DNA of 64,000 nt. Source: Psoroptes ovis (lineage: Eukaryota; Arthropoda; Arachnida; Sarcoptiformes; Psoroptidae). Positions 53,001-64,000 of this stretch are shown piece after piece; position 1 is the first letter of the stretch, and each line of letters opens with the position of its first letter. Location of the stretch: positions 372,001-436,000 of the forward strand of contig PQWQ01000014.1 in assembly GCA_002943765.1 (NCBI GenBank). The letters run 5' to 3'. The notes under the pieces are model-generated. The model was given only the letters and a program-made list of their open reading frames with translations. It searched no databases and was not told the origin of the DNA. The position numbers and the translations under genes were made by a program.

Positions 53001-56000
53001 ATGATTGATTTTAATTCTTTCAATTTTCCAAAGGTTCTTATTTATTTTCATTGAAAAAATAAAAAAATATTTACCATTCTTGTAACCTAGAAAAAAAAAT
53101 ACATGACATAATTTCATTGATTCTAAAAATAAAAAATTTTCACTAAAAATAAAAATGCTTCAACAAAAAATGAATTGAATGAAAATGAAAGAAATTAAAT
53201 TAATAGATAAATTTCAGAATTTTCGTGTTTCGTGACTGTTTTTGTTTTGTTTTGTATTATTCGTGTTTATTTTCATTATTATTTTTTTATTATTTTCCAA
53301 AAATTTTTCTAGGAATCAAATTATATTGTTGATGATTATAATGTTTTCGATGACACTGTTTTAAGCGAAAATAAAACAATGTCATCATCATCAACATCGA
53401 TGATTGCATCGAAAATTTATCAAATTGATCAATCACAGAAATTATTGCCATCAAATGATAATCATAATCAACAAAAACAAGAAACAATAATGACGAATAA
53501 TAATAAAAATAATAATAATAATATTACCGATAATAATAATAATGACGATAATAATAATTTAGATTCATTCGATGATGATGCTGTAATAGCTGCTATGGAC
53601 AATAATAATGATGATAAACAACAATTGCAACGTCAATTACAAAAATCAAAAGCAATGATTGGTAATAAAGTTAAACCAGATAGCTGTAGCAGTTATAGTG
53701 ATGAAATGAACAGTGCAACATCATTAAATAGTCAAGACGATAATTTGATTGATAATAATTTGAATAAAATACAAAAATTGGTAGCGACAACAACGGCACC
53801 ACTTACAAAAACAGGAATAACTGCAACAACAGCATCTAAACCACTTAATATAAATTATCAACGTAAATATTCATTAGCTGTACCTGGTGAACCAAGATAT
53901 ATTCATGTTAACCATCATCGTCGACGACAATCTGGTTCCGGAAACGCTATTAATGGTTCTCGTTCACCATTGAATTCAAGTTGTGGTGGACTAAGTCCAT
54001 CTGAATTAAGTACACCAAGTCCAAGTTGCAGTAATAGCATGTAAGTATATTAATATTGATTAATGATGTTTGAAAAAAAGCGAGAAAATAATTGACCATG
54101 GTCCATAAATAATGAATACGTTCGGGAACAATTTTGAATGAAATTTTTTCATCATTTTTTAGCTCAAAAAAAATTTCATCCATTATTTTTATTATCTTTT
54201 CATTAGAAATGACGAAGATCAATCTTCATTTAGTAGTCATTCAATACATTCATCAAAACATTATACATTATCAATGGATGAATTGTTTTTAAAATCATCC
54301 AATGATAAACATAATGTACATCAACGGCAAAAAAGACAAACAGCAGCAAGATTATTACGAGCAGCAGCAGCTGTTGCTGGAATTGGAATTGGGGTCGATG
54401 TAATCAGTACACCGGATGATGAAGATGATGATGTTGATGATGAAGATGATGTTGATGTTGAAGATGATTTAGAAATATATGATGATGGTGATATTTTAAA
54501 CAATAATCAATTCCAAATTGATGATAACAACACTAGTAATAATAATAATAATAATAAACAACAGAGAAAAATTAACAAACAACAAAATCGTCGATGTTCA
54601 TCGTTAATTGATGAATTATGTCGAAATTTGATACATTTAAAAACGACATCGATTTTAGATAATGACCAACAGCAGCAACAACAACACCAACAACAACAAC
54701 ATCAGCAGCAGCATCATCAAAAATCAAATTCAAATTCAACTATAAAATCAATTATATCGAATAATAATAATAATAATTCTGAACCAAATAATGATAGTTG
54801 TAACAATGATAATAAAGAACAACAAAAGCATCAACATCAACAACAATCATTGATTGATAATGATGGCGATAATGATGAACATAATGATTCATTCAACAAT
54901 AACAACAACAACATCGATAATAAAAATAATGATCGTAATGAATCAAAGAAAAATATGAAAAAATCTAAACAACGTAAAAAGTAAGTAGTACATCATCATT
55001 ATTACCAACTTTGTGTATGATTTTTTTTTGTAAATTGAATAAAGTTTAAATTTAATAACATGAAAAAAAAACATTTTTTTCTCATTACTCACTATGCAGT
55101 AGTATGACGGCAATGTTAGCATCATTATTGTTACCTGATTCAATATGCCAAAAATTTGGTGCATCATTACAACAAAATGATCATAATAATCAATGCTCAC
55201 TTGTAAGTGCTAAAAGAAAAAAATAAATTCAATTCATTTGCATTTGTTTAATTTGTTATTCGTTTTTTTTCAAATGATTTGAGAAAATCTAATTCAAAAT
55301 TTCCTCATGAAATGATAAAAAACCACCATATTTTTTCAATATTCGTATTATTTTCTTTCATTTTTTTTCATTAGGAACATAATATTAATGATATTCCGAA
55401 ATCAACGAATGAAATTGATGGCGATAATAATGATAATAATAAACATAACAATAATCAACAACAGCAGTCAACAAAAAATGATGAAAATCCGACAACAACA
55501 CATTCTAATAATCGTAAACGTAAAGGTTCGATTGCACAAATAACATCAGCATCAGCTACACGTTTAGTTAGATTATTACGTCGTACACATAGTGCTGGTG
55601 CAAGTAAAGATGTACCATCATATGCATTATTTTTAGCTCATGATCATCCAAAATCATCATCATCGATGCCATTATCAACAAATGATCAACATAATAATAA
55701 TGATTATCATAATCATTATCATCACCATTATCATTCGATACATAATAAGAAATCATCAAAATTACGTGTAAGTAAAATATTATCTCATTTTTGTTAATTT
55801 CATAATCATAAAATTTGCATTCAAGCAATTCGAAAGTGTAAACATTAGATTTATATATTATCGAATAACTTATGATTTGAGTAAAAAAATCAAATAATTT
55901 CTGCATTTGCCAATCGTAAATTTCTATTTTTCTAAAACATTTTAATGAAATAGATAGAGGAATGATTGATTGATTAAACATTGATTCATAAGAGAATAAA

Positions 56001-59000
56001 TTAATTAGAATTTTCAAAATATTTTCAGAAAACTTTCAATTATTTTCATCATCATTCGTTCCCAATTCAAAAGTTTTTCATCGTAATAATTGGATTCAAT
56101 TTTTCTTTTTTTTTGCTAAAATACTTGTACAATTTCATAATGAAACCACAGAAGAGTAAAACATGAAAAAATTTTTGTCCATTGAACCGAATCAATTAAT
56201 TTGGAATTGAAATTGAAGACCAAAATGATGATGAATGAAAACTTTTGAAATGATTAAAAACATGTAGAGAAAAATTCCTTGTTTTCATGATTTTTCGTTT
56301 TTCCTCCAATGACATCTATTTATTGTTGTTTGTCTTTATCCATTCACTCTTTACCCATTCAATATCAATCACGGTCAATTTGATTGATTTCATATATGTT
56401 TGTTTTGGATTCTAGAACAAATATTGATTTTAGATCAAATATTAATCAAACAAAACAAAAAAAAAAAACTTTTTTTTTTGGATAATTTCAATGAAAAAAC
56501 ACAAACCATACAAAACACACACATCAATCATTGAATGACAAATGGAGAGAAAATGCAGAAAAAAAATTGAAAAGGAATCAATTTGTATTTTTGAAAGAAA
56601 GCTATAATTGGCTGAAGCCAGCCAAAAAAAAAATAATATTGAAAAAAACAATATGGTTCTAAGGTATTTCCATCTTTTTTCATTTCATTCAATTCCTTTG
56701 GATGAATGTCTAATTGAATATGGCATTGAAATTTTATTTTTCCATTGCAATTCCTATGGCTAATACATTTTTTCATCCATTTTTTTTCATTGAAAAGTTT
56801 TGAGCCGATTTTTCGAGTTTTAAGAGGATTTCATTTCTATTTTATCTTCATAATTATAATCATTATAATTATGTCAAAATTTTTTCAACTGTATTTAATT
56901 CCAATTTTATTCATTCATTTACTATAACCTAATGGAGATATACATTATAATCAATTTCGAAAAAACTCATTCAAAATATTAAAATAAATATTTTTTTCTC
57001 ACTTTTATAACGAAATATTGTTTACATTTTCCATATAAAATTGTAAATCAAAATTCCAAAATTGAATTTTATCAATTCTAGCAGAAAATTCATTGAGAAT
57101 CAAAGGATTTTGTTTAAGGATTCTGTAGAATTCTGTTTAAGCATACAATTATTAAGAATATTATTATTATTATTATTGATAGTATTTTTAATCAATAATT
57201 ACCCATGTGTGTTAGTTACACATGAATTTTCGCACCATTTGAAATGAATGTGTTGCAAAAAATTAAATCAAATAAATAAATAAACAACAGATAATATAAA
57301 TTTATTATACTAAATATTAATAATAATCAACCCTAGAAAACAAGAATAAAAAAAAATTTCATATCATTTTTTTTCCATAGAAAAATCAAAAATATTATCG
57401 TATGTATCAGATACAAAAAATAATAATAATGATAATAATCATAATTATAATAATATAATTTATATTCAAAAATGAACCAATAGAAAATATTGAACAAAAC
57501 AAAAAAATTCCAATGTTTAATCAAATAATAATCATCATCATAATAATGATAATGATGGAAAAAAATAAAAAATAAAAAACTAATCAGAATATTATTTTTA
57601 GCTTTAATAATTCTTTCATGAAAACATTCACGCTGTTCCACATACATATGTATATGACGATTGGATGTGATCAAAGATTGAGAGAGAGGGAGAAGGGAAT
57701 GGGAAAAGGAGGAAAAAATCTCATTATCACTGTTGTTTGCACCATTCGACATAGAAAAAAAATCATCAACTTTGTTATTATCGAAACTAATATTCGTATG
57801 AAAATTGGAAAGTGTGACAAAACAAAAACAAAACAAACAAACAAAAAAATCCATTTCGCACCAATATTTTGACATCAAAACACACTGGAAAAAAATATCG
57901 ATTATATTTTTGTCGATTAGGTTTTATTTAGATTATCAATGGTTGAAAATATAGAAAAAAAATAAAATAAAAGAAAACATTGCAACAAACAACATATCAA
58001 CGAACACGAACAGCAAACAAACAAAATTATGTTTTGGTGTAAAAAAATATACCAAAGCAAAACAAAAAAAAAAGAGATCAAAATCTTAGAGAAAATGGAA
58101 GAAAATAATAGGTTGTCCGAAAAATTCTTTCCGCTTAATCCGAAGAGTTGCTCATGAAAATCGTTCAGAACTTTCCGGACAGCCTAATACGAGAAAATCT
58201 TCAGAAACAGAAATTACTGTCTCTATTAAACCGGAAAAAACATTCAATTTATTCACAATTCATTTCACTTATTATTATTATTAGTTGAAATCATTTTTAT
58301 TTCATTTCATTTTATTCCATTTTCTTTATTTTTTCTCATTCATTCATTTCATTCACATTTACATTCAATTTTCAATTCAATTCAATGATCATGCTGGTGT
58401 TTGGTGATCTATTTTTAGTAACAAAACAATGTCATATTTTCTATTTCCAAATAGCTGCTGTTTCTATTTGGTATTTGGTATTCTATTTTTTCATTTCATT
58501 TTTTCTCTAATTTTGTTCATTCTTGAATTTTTATTCATAAGATAAGATATAGAAACATATGTATAATGATTGTATAAATAATGATAAACATTTGTAAATA
58601 AATAAATAACTAATGATAATAATAATAATCATTGAATTTAGCGTCATCGATAAATAAATATTAAATATATGAATATAAATATGAATTGAATGTAAACAAT
58701 ATAATAGATGAATAGTAGATAAGGATCAAGCTTGAATTTTCTCGTGAAAGACATTGATTTTTCTTCAAATTGTAATATCAATAATAATAATATTGATAAA
58801 CAAAATCATTTTCGATGGTATTTATAATTGAATATCACATATGCTAAATCAATATTACTTGTCAAATTGATGAAAAATGAATGAATGAATAAAAAAAAAA
58901 AAAAAAAGATTTGAACATACAATAATAACCTTCAATATAATTAGTGACATTTATATAACTGTGTTGAAAAATATAGCCATGATCTTGAATGTATGAATGA

Positions 59001-62000
59001 GTGATGATTTAAGCTCATGACCTTGTGTAGCACTGTATGTTGGCACACTTTTTTTCTAACTTATGTTATTGCTATTTTTAAAATTTTGATATTTATTATA
59101 ATAAAAATATTCACCATTTTTTCAATGAAATTTTTAAATAAAATTGTTTCCGTATTTAAATTTGAAAATTTAAAAATTTAAAATACCATATGACACATAT
59201 GTTGGTTTGCGTACAATACACAAGATAACTATATTCATGAAAAAAAAAGAGAATATAAAAGAGCCAGAATTCTTTTGAAAACGAAAAACTTGACTGCTTT
59301 GGGGAATCAATTATATCTAAATTCATTGAATTTATTATGAACCAATCTTACCTCGAATACAATTATGTGTGTGTGGGTAAAAGTGGTGGAAAGAGAAAAA
59401 ATTTGAAAAAAAATTTATGCAAAAAAAAAAGTTTTTGTGAAAAAAAAATTGAATTAAATTCTATTAATGAATCTCATGAGAAGATAATTATTATCATAAT
59501 AAAACATCTTATTTTTGAAAACTTTATTTTTAGAAAAAAAATAATTTTGCTGAATTATTATTTGATCAAAATATTTTGAAATTAAATAAATTTTTTATGT
59601 AGGAATTTTCACCTTGTTTTCTTCTCTCTTTTTTTTGCCCATATCATACAATATTAATGTAATGGTTTTCGTTTCTATTTTTTTTTCACAGCAAAAAAAG
59701 CGTAGATTAAAAGAAAAATCAATGAAATATCAATCGAATAAAGGTCGAAACAATTTCCGTCATAATAATCTCGATGAAAGTATCGATGATCATCATAATG
59801 ATTCACAATCAAATCAACATGATGATAATAATTATAGGTAAGTTATTTTGATTTTGTTTTTTTTTGTTTGCATTTTTTTTTTTCGAAAGGCGTAATGAAT
59901 TTTTTATGATTCATCGAAATGCACGCTGAGCTGAAAAATTCATTGGAATTTTTGTTTTTACATTTCAATTAGAATTGACTTGAATTTCAAATATTCTGTT
60001 GATGCATTTTATTACTCTTATTTGAATGTAAACAAAATTTTTAATTAATTAATTGATTTGAACAAAATAAAATAACTTCCGTCGAAAGCATTCAATAATA
60101 ATATTACGTAAATAACATTTTTATCCCACATAAATTTTCGTTCATTATTCGATTATTATTGTAATCAAAAGCAAAAAAATAGATGAAAATATTCTAATCT
60201 CATTTGAAAAATTGAAAAAAAATATAATTATATATTCTCCAATGAATATGTATACAGTTCATTGAATAAAGTCATTGAATGTTAAAGTCCATGTAAAATA
60301 AAAGTAAATGAAAAAAAAAATTTTTTCAACAATAAAATCAAATAACAGGAAATCAAAACATCTAATATAAATTAAGAAAAATTCCATTCATTATAAACAA
60401 CAAATCGATTGTATTGATTTTTAAATTTTATTTTATTTTCTTCGCAATCATTAAATTATATCTTTAAATAACTCAATTTTTTTTATCACATTTAATTGTG
60501 ATTATTATTATCTTTATTACTATTATTATTTATTTACTGTTCGTATTTCTACCAAAACAATTCATTTAATCAAAACAAAAACACTGGAAAATAATAAAGA
60601 CAATTTGTTTAATGTTTTTCATTTAGTTTTATTGAGATTTTTTCTTTGATTTTTTTTTCTCTCTCTGATTGAAAGACATACATACATTCATTGTGTCTCA
60701 TAAATTAATACGAAATTTCGTTGAATTCAATTCTCAGACATTGAATTTAGTATGTTTGTATTAGTAGAAAAGAAAAAAAAAACACTAAATTAATAACAAT
60801 AATATATTAATAATAATAGAAGAATTACGATTGTTATTGAAATTTAAAAATAGAATAAAAATAATCGATATAGTTATAAATAAAAATAAAAAAAATGAAA
60901 GAAAGAATAGACTGAAGAATTAAATAATAAAAACATCAAGGTTATACAACACATAGCAAATGTCAAGGTTTTAATTATAATAAAATATTCTAAATGATTT
61001 TGAATTTTTATTTTTTTTTTCAATTTCATTTTCAGACGTTGTTATTAAATTTGATCCAATTTAAATAAATAAATAAATAAACGAATATGACGATAATAAC
61101 GATAATAAAAATTTGAAAATAATAAATAATCCAAGCAAAAAATGGATCTGTTCGTTGTTTGAAATTTTTCGTTGTTTAGGTAAAACAATTTTGAGTGATA
61201 ACAAAATTATAATGATGAAGATGATGGTAAAATAAACATCTTCAACATAGTGATGATGGTGCTTATGTTATAATAATATTTCTATTATTATCATCATCAT
61301 CATTATGATCATTATTGAATCAAAATGCAAATTTAACGACATATTACATGAATAAACAATAAATAATGATAGACAGTGAAGCGAAATAATGTTTTATTTT
61401 TACACTTTTTTCCACTATCGGCATTTGTTTGAAACAATATTTATTGCTCTTTAGCAGTTTCAATATATATGAATATTTTTCTTCATGGAAGAATAAAGAT
61501 AAACATTGCACAATATATTTTCAATAATTGTTAATTATCGTCATTGCTTTTTCGAAGTGATAAAAAAAGTGAAAATTGTCCGAGAAAAATGAATAATAAT
61601 TCTTCCATTTTCGATCTAAGTTGCGAATATTATTGTTGACAATTTTAGCTTAGTTTCTTTCTCTGTTATTTCCATATAAACACTTGAAAAGAGTTCAACA
61701 TTTTTATATTTATTCATTGTTTATATTCTTATGTGTCGGTACTATGATTCGATTATCATTATCGTTGTTGTCCTTATTATCATTATTATTCATTGTTATT
61801 CATTTTTTATTCTTATGATAATTTTTATTGTTATTATTATTTGTTTGTCGTTATTATTGTTATTACATTTATTTATTATGAATTCCGATTAGCTTTAGTG
61901 TTAGTGTAAAACACACACACACACACACAAGTATTCACACAAACAAACAAATAAGCTCATAATGAATATCGGAAAAAAAACGATAAGAACAACACTTTAA

Positions 62001-63964
62001 ATCTATGGAATTCATGGCAACAATAACAATTCATTTATTTATTATCTTATTTTATTTATTTATTCATTCATTTTTTATTTATTCATTCATTTATTTGATC
62101 ATTCATAATGGATTCAAAAATAAATTCTTTTTCCTCGAACACAGTTTATCTCGAAATGTTTTTTTTTTTTTTTTTTGGTTTCTTTCACAGTTTTTTTCTA
62201 GAGCCTTGTTTTATTGATTTCTCTAAGGGCCCCAAAAGTCTATACAACAAGTATATGTTTGTTTGCTTGTTTGATTGTGTATAATGTCGTTGTTGTTTTT
62301 TTTCAGTACATAAGGGAGTGATTTTGGTTTTTGACAGTCAAAATAACAATAACAATGACAATGACAATAATAATAATAATAACAATGAACATGAATGAAG
62401 ACAACAGCCAACAACCAAATTCAATGGCAAATTTTAAGGACTAACAACCAACAAAAAAACACAATTGAGGAAAATTATTTTCATTTATTCCCAAAATTTT
62501 TTTTTCCTGTTCCGATCCCGAAGATCCAGACTAAAAGCAAATAAATTCAAATTTTTTTTCCTCTAACAACAACACGCAAAATGTAAATATTCATAATGTC
62601 GACTTATTATATGAATGAATAAATATTATTCGCGTTAGTCTTTTTGATTTTTTCCATTTCATTTTATTTGAATGTTGTTTGGAGCCCTTAAGGAATTTTC
62701 ATTTTTTTTTTCGTCTTCTCATCAATAAATAAACGAGAAAAGAGATTTATAACCACATTTTTTTATTTGACTCGGAAAGTAATTGGAATTTAGAAAATTT
62801 CAACTCTTTCCAATATTTCTTTGCATAACGCATCGATTGAGAATATGTATTATTTGAAAATGATGACAAAAAATGCAAATCGGCGAATTTACGAATGAAT
62901 GAACATCATTTTTTTTTCTCAATAATAATTCAAGAAAACCAATGAATATTTTACAAAGATTTTTTTTTCTATTCTAATATTGAAAATTTGAAAATATCTC
63001 CGGGAAATATCCTAATAATTCTTGTATTTTCGTTTTTCTTATTAAATTGAATGACAGTGGAACTAGTGGTGGTCTTGAAGATATGAAACAGCGTTTACGC
63101 TTCTTAAGTCGCCGCCATACGGATTCATCATTGCATGCATCGACTGTACGACCTTCAAAAGATGAAGTTGAAAAATGGTCAAAATCATTTCGTGAGCTTA
63201 TGGCTAATCGATGTATGTAGCTTTTGTGCTTCTATCAAATTAAATTCTAGTAGACCAGATTAATGAATTCAATTTCTTCTATGAATTTATTTGATTTATT
63301 CAAAATAGATGGTTCAGCATTATTTCGTGCATTTCTTTGTCGTGAATTTTCCGATGAAAACATTGAATTTTGGCTGGCATGTGAAGAATATCGAAAAATA
63401 CGTTCGAGTAAATTACGCAATCGTGCTAAGAAAATTTTCGATAATTATGTAGCTATTCGTTCACCAAGAGAAGTATGTGTCAGATATATTCAAATTTTTT
63501 AAATGTAAAATTCAATTTATTCAACTTAATTTATTTTTGAAAACTTATCAAATTATTTTCTCCAAACAAAGGTAAATCTTGATCATCAAATGCGCGCGGA
63601 TATACAAAAAAATCTATCAACACCGACAAAATTTACATTTGATGAAGCGCAGAAAAAAATACAAAGTCTTTTGGAATCAGATTCATATGTTAGATTTTTA
63701 CAATCAGATTTATATACTGATTTAGTTATGTCAGAATTAAAACGTAGTACAACAGCAACATCGGCAAATGAAAATGATGATAATAACAATAATAACAATA
63801 ATAATTGTGATAATAATCGTAAAAATTCCAAAGATTTGTCGTCATCAATATTGTTGATTGTATCAATGACAAGACGTCATTCGAAAGAAAATAATCAACA
63901 ACAGCAACAGCAGCAGCAACAACAACAACAACAACCATCATCACCACCACCATTCCTCGCATAA
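37994..63964 (+). CDS. very large RGS-domain protein (R4-type RGS at C-terminus, 1511 aa)
   Basis: Nine exons are inferred: 37994-39673, 53313-54040, 54207-54980, 55100-55202, 55375-55767, 59692-59837, 63058-63212, 63309-63472 and 63572-63964. The joined length of 4536 bases is a multiple of three and all introns are GT-AG. The RGS domain, residues about 1310-1435, accelerates GTP hydrolysis by G-alpha subunits. WSKSFRELMANRYGSALFRA opens it; SDENIEFWLACEEY and KNLSTPTKFTFDEAQ carry the two Asn that contact G-alpha in R4 proteins; DSYVRFLQSDLY closes it. GLEDMKQRLRFLSRRHTDSS just upstream resembles the amphipathic membrane-binding segment of RGS3/4/5/8. The first 1270 or so residues are Asn/Asp/Gln/Ser-rich and mostly disordered, with acidic and polyglutamine runs, and contain a patch of ordinary complexity near ATRLVRLLRRTHSAGA. 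Further 5' exons are possible. The exact orthologue is uncertain. Confidence 0.82.
38896..38941 (+). repeat. CAG/CAA repeat (polyglutamine) in RGS exon 1
   Basis: Encodes a Gln run interrupted once by Glu. It lies within an Asn/Gln-rich disordered segment, and the codon mix of CAG and CAA suggests some age. Confidence 0.8.
41443..41462. repeat. (CGATG)4 tandem repeat
   Basis: Four perfect pentamer units within the large RGS intron. The CpG content is unusual against the background. Confidence 0.85.
42973..44633 (+). mobile_element. decayed Tc1/mariner-type transposon, 1661 bp
   Basis: The left end CCTTGTCCGGCGTAAAGTTAGGGTG and the reverse complement of the right end (CCTTGTCCGGAGTAAAGTTAGGAGTG) form 25-26 bp terminal inverted repeats with about two differences. 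TA flanks both sides (42971-42972, 44634-44635), the target duplication of Tc1/mariner elements. The inside is markedly less AT-rich than the intron around it. The length suits a full Tc1-type element of 1.6-1.7 kb, but reading frames are repeatedly broken. Bases 43945-43959 hold a GGGTCA ATA TGACCC palindrome that may mark a nested insertion. Confidence 0.82.
43140..43870 (+). pseudogene. broken transposase remnant
   Basis: Pieces of a protein in different + frames: RRLVVCLRVEKDPRIRG (about 43302-43360) is like the helix-turn-helix start of Tc1-type transposases, and GYPCHRLSASLARKL (about 43736-43780) resembles the region around the second catalytic Asp, though the Asp is not preserved. Frames change and stops intervene (for example after SFV near 43327 and at 43603-43605). 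The longest open piece, 43336-43605, is about 89 codons. Assignment rests mainly on the terminal repeats; the coding remnants are weak evidence. Confidence 0.45.
44883..44958 (+). mobile_element. TA-flanked palindromic MITE, copy 2
   Basis: 76 bp, starting GGTTGTCCGAGAAGTTC and ending CGGACCACC, flanked by TA (44881-44882, 44959-44960). Same orientation as the copy at 25218. It lies about 250 bp beyond the right end of the Tc1-like element but its termini differ from that element's. Confidence 0.85.
46961..47010. repeat. (ATT)n microsatellite
   Basis: About 16 ATT units, nearly perfect, in the large RGS intron. The poly-Ile open frame over it is an artefact. Confidence 0.9.
51322..51395 (-). 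mobile_element. TA-flanked palindromic MITE, copy 3
   Basis: 74 bp, starting GGCTGTACGAAAAGTTC and ending CGGACAACG, flanked by TA (51320-51321, 51396-51397). The inner order (GTTCATTCCGCTTAATC first, GGCCAGAAC last) is the reverse of copies 1 and 2. Confidence 0.85.
51703..51776 (-). mobile_element. TA-flanked palindromic MITE, copy 4
   Basis: 74 bp, starting GGCTGTCCGAAAAGTTC and ending CGGACAGCC, only 307 bp from copy 3 and in the same orientation. The flanks read GA and AA, so the TA duplication has decayed or been lost. It shares more internal bases with copy 3 (GCTTAATCAATAGA) than with the others. Confidence 0.82.
53313..54980 (+). other. RGS gene exons 2 and 3: disordered Asn/Gln/Asp-rich segments
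   Basis: Exon 2 (53313-54040) and exon 3 (54207-54980) join across a GT-AG intron as AT|A. The products are rich in Asn, Asp, Gln and Ser. More ordinary patches are NYQRKYSLAVPGEPRYIHVN with a Ser-Pro-rich end in exon 2 and SSLIDELCRNLIHLKTTS in exon 3. CAG/CAA repeats at about 54667-54718 give Gln/His runs. These patches are the best places to look for conserved binding motifs. Confidence 0.7.
55768..59691 (+). other. 3.9-kb intron of the RGS gene
   Basis: Bounded by TTACGT|GTAAGT and TTTCACAG|CAAAA in phase 0. It contains MITE copy 5 (58111-58184), an ATT/ATC-rich stretch (57420-57560), and otherwise AT-rich DNA. The antisense frame at 57333-57878 is Phe/Tyr-rich low complexity. Confidence 0.6.
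58111..58184 (-). mobile_element. TA-flanked palindromic MITE, copy 5
   Basis: 74 bp, starting GGTTGTCCGAAAAATTC and ending CGGACAGCC, with TA on both sides (58109-58110, 58185-58186). Same orientation as copies 3 and 4. It lies in an RGS-gene intron. Confidence 0.85.
59838..63057 (+). other. 3.2-kb intron of the RGS gene
   Basis: Bounded by TTATAG|GTAAGT and ATGACAG|TGGA in phase 2 (AG|T = Ser). It contains an (AC) run at 61911-61929 and AT-rich DNA. It separates the disordered part of the protein from the exons for the RGS module, so an internal promoter giving a short RGS isoform starting at the Met of DMKQRLRF is conceivable. I saw no specific signal. Confidence 0.55.
61911..61929. repeat. 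(AC)n microsatellite
   Basis: An uninterrupted AC run of 19 bases in an RGS-gene intron. Confidence 0.9.
63058..63964 (+). other. exons encoding the RGS module
   Basis: Three exons (63058-63212, 63309-63472, 63572-63964) contain the amphipathic segment and the whole RGS fold. The introns fall at R|YGSALF (T|AT = Tyr) and after SPRE, before VNLD. After the fold the protein runs into Asn repeats, an RRHSKENN patch, about 13 Gln from a CAA/CAG repeat (63895-63933), Ser-Pro and the stop at 63962-63964. The end of the gene is close to the right edge, so a further spliced C-terminus outside the window cannot be excluded. Confidence 0.88.
63895..63933 (+). repeat. CAA/CAG repeat (polyglutamine) at the RGS C-terminus
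   Basis: About 13 consecutive Gln codons, mixed CAA and CAG, just before the stop. Likely length-variable between individuals. Confidence 0.85.
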
Positions 63965-64000
63965 TGAAAAATGGAAATATTTTTATGGATTCATTCATTA

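Larger units (their letters stand above)
39674..53312 (+). other. 13.6-kb intron 1 of the RGS gene
   Basis: Bounded by TATCAG|GTAAAT and TTTCTAG|GAATC in phase 0. It hosts the decayed Tc1-like element (42973-44633), three MITE copies (44883, 51322, 51703), a CGATG tandem repeat (41443-41462), an ATT microsatellite (46961-47010) and an AC run (about 48308-48328). Open frames on both strands (for example 42467-42793, 45655-45840) are low complexity or short and show no domain. Isoform-specific first exons could be hidden here, but I could not identify one. Confidence 0.6.

Noticed and set aside
55568..56017. 149-codon antisense frame over an RGS exon and its intron
   Set aside because: Mirror of CAT/AAT-rich coding sequence; the + strand has proper splice sites in phase and the antisense frame none.
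57333..57878. 181-codon antisense frame
   Set aside because: Phe/Tyr-rich low complexity from TAA/ATA repeats in an intron, with no domain.
1..64000. CRISPR arrays, tRNA, rRNA or bacterial operon features
   Set aside because: No regularly spaced repeats, no tRNA-like stems found by eye, and the spliced genes are eukaryotic. A tRNAscan or Infernal run would be needed to exclude small RNAs.

Overview
The window is very AT-rich eukaryotic DNA. It has short introns of about 70-110 bp plus a few of several kb, Asn/Gln/His/Thr-rich coding runs, and many poly-A/T and trinucleotide tracts. Gene content (a cuticle-type chitin deacetylase, a tandem multi-transmembrane receptor-like family, an RGS protein) points to an arthropod. 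The compact, AT-rich style fits an acariform, probably astigmatid, mite; the taxon is an inference. Every gene I could support is on the + strand.

Layout. (1) 1-5698: a tandem array of one multi-membrane-spanning protein family, with the 3' end of one copy and two complete three-exon copies of 503 and 506 aa. Both complete copies have a GC-AG first intron. The spacers are also duplicated, and one carries a 187-bp hAT-type MITE that the paralogous spacer lacks. (2) 5699-10689: no gene seen. (3) 10690-22166: a secreted chitin-binding (CBM14) plus CE4 chitin deacetylase of the CDA5 type, with a very long low-complexity linker and an apparent alternative terminal exon at 17655-18673. (4) 23486-24368: an atypical dual-specificity phosphatase of the DUSP14/18 type. 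(5) 26632-28157: phosphoserine aminotransferase of serine biosynthesis. (6) 28158-37993: no gene seen except small unexplained islands. (7) 37994-63964: a 26-kb, nine-exon gene whose 1511-aa product has a C-terminal R4-type RGS domain after about 1300 mostly disordered residues.

Mobile DNA: one hAT MITE, one decayed 1.66-kb Tc1/mariner-type element with 25-26 bp inverted repeats and TA duplications, and five copies of a 74-76 bp TA-flanked palindromic MITE. Four of those five, and the Tc1-like element, lie in introns of the RGS gene. No tRNA, rRNA, CRISPR or operon-like structure was seen. The genes have unrelated roles (candidate sensory membrane proteins, cuticle chitin modification, phosphatase signalling, serine synthesis, G-protein signalling) and do not form an evident pathway.

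Exon models were joined by hand from splice consensus and reading phase. For the receptor, chitin deacetylase, DUSP, PSAT and RGS models the joined exon lengths are exact multiples of three. No similarity search was run.
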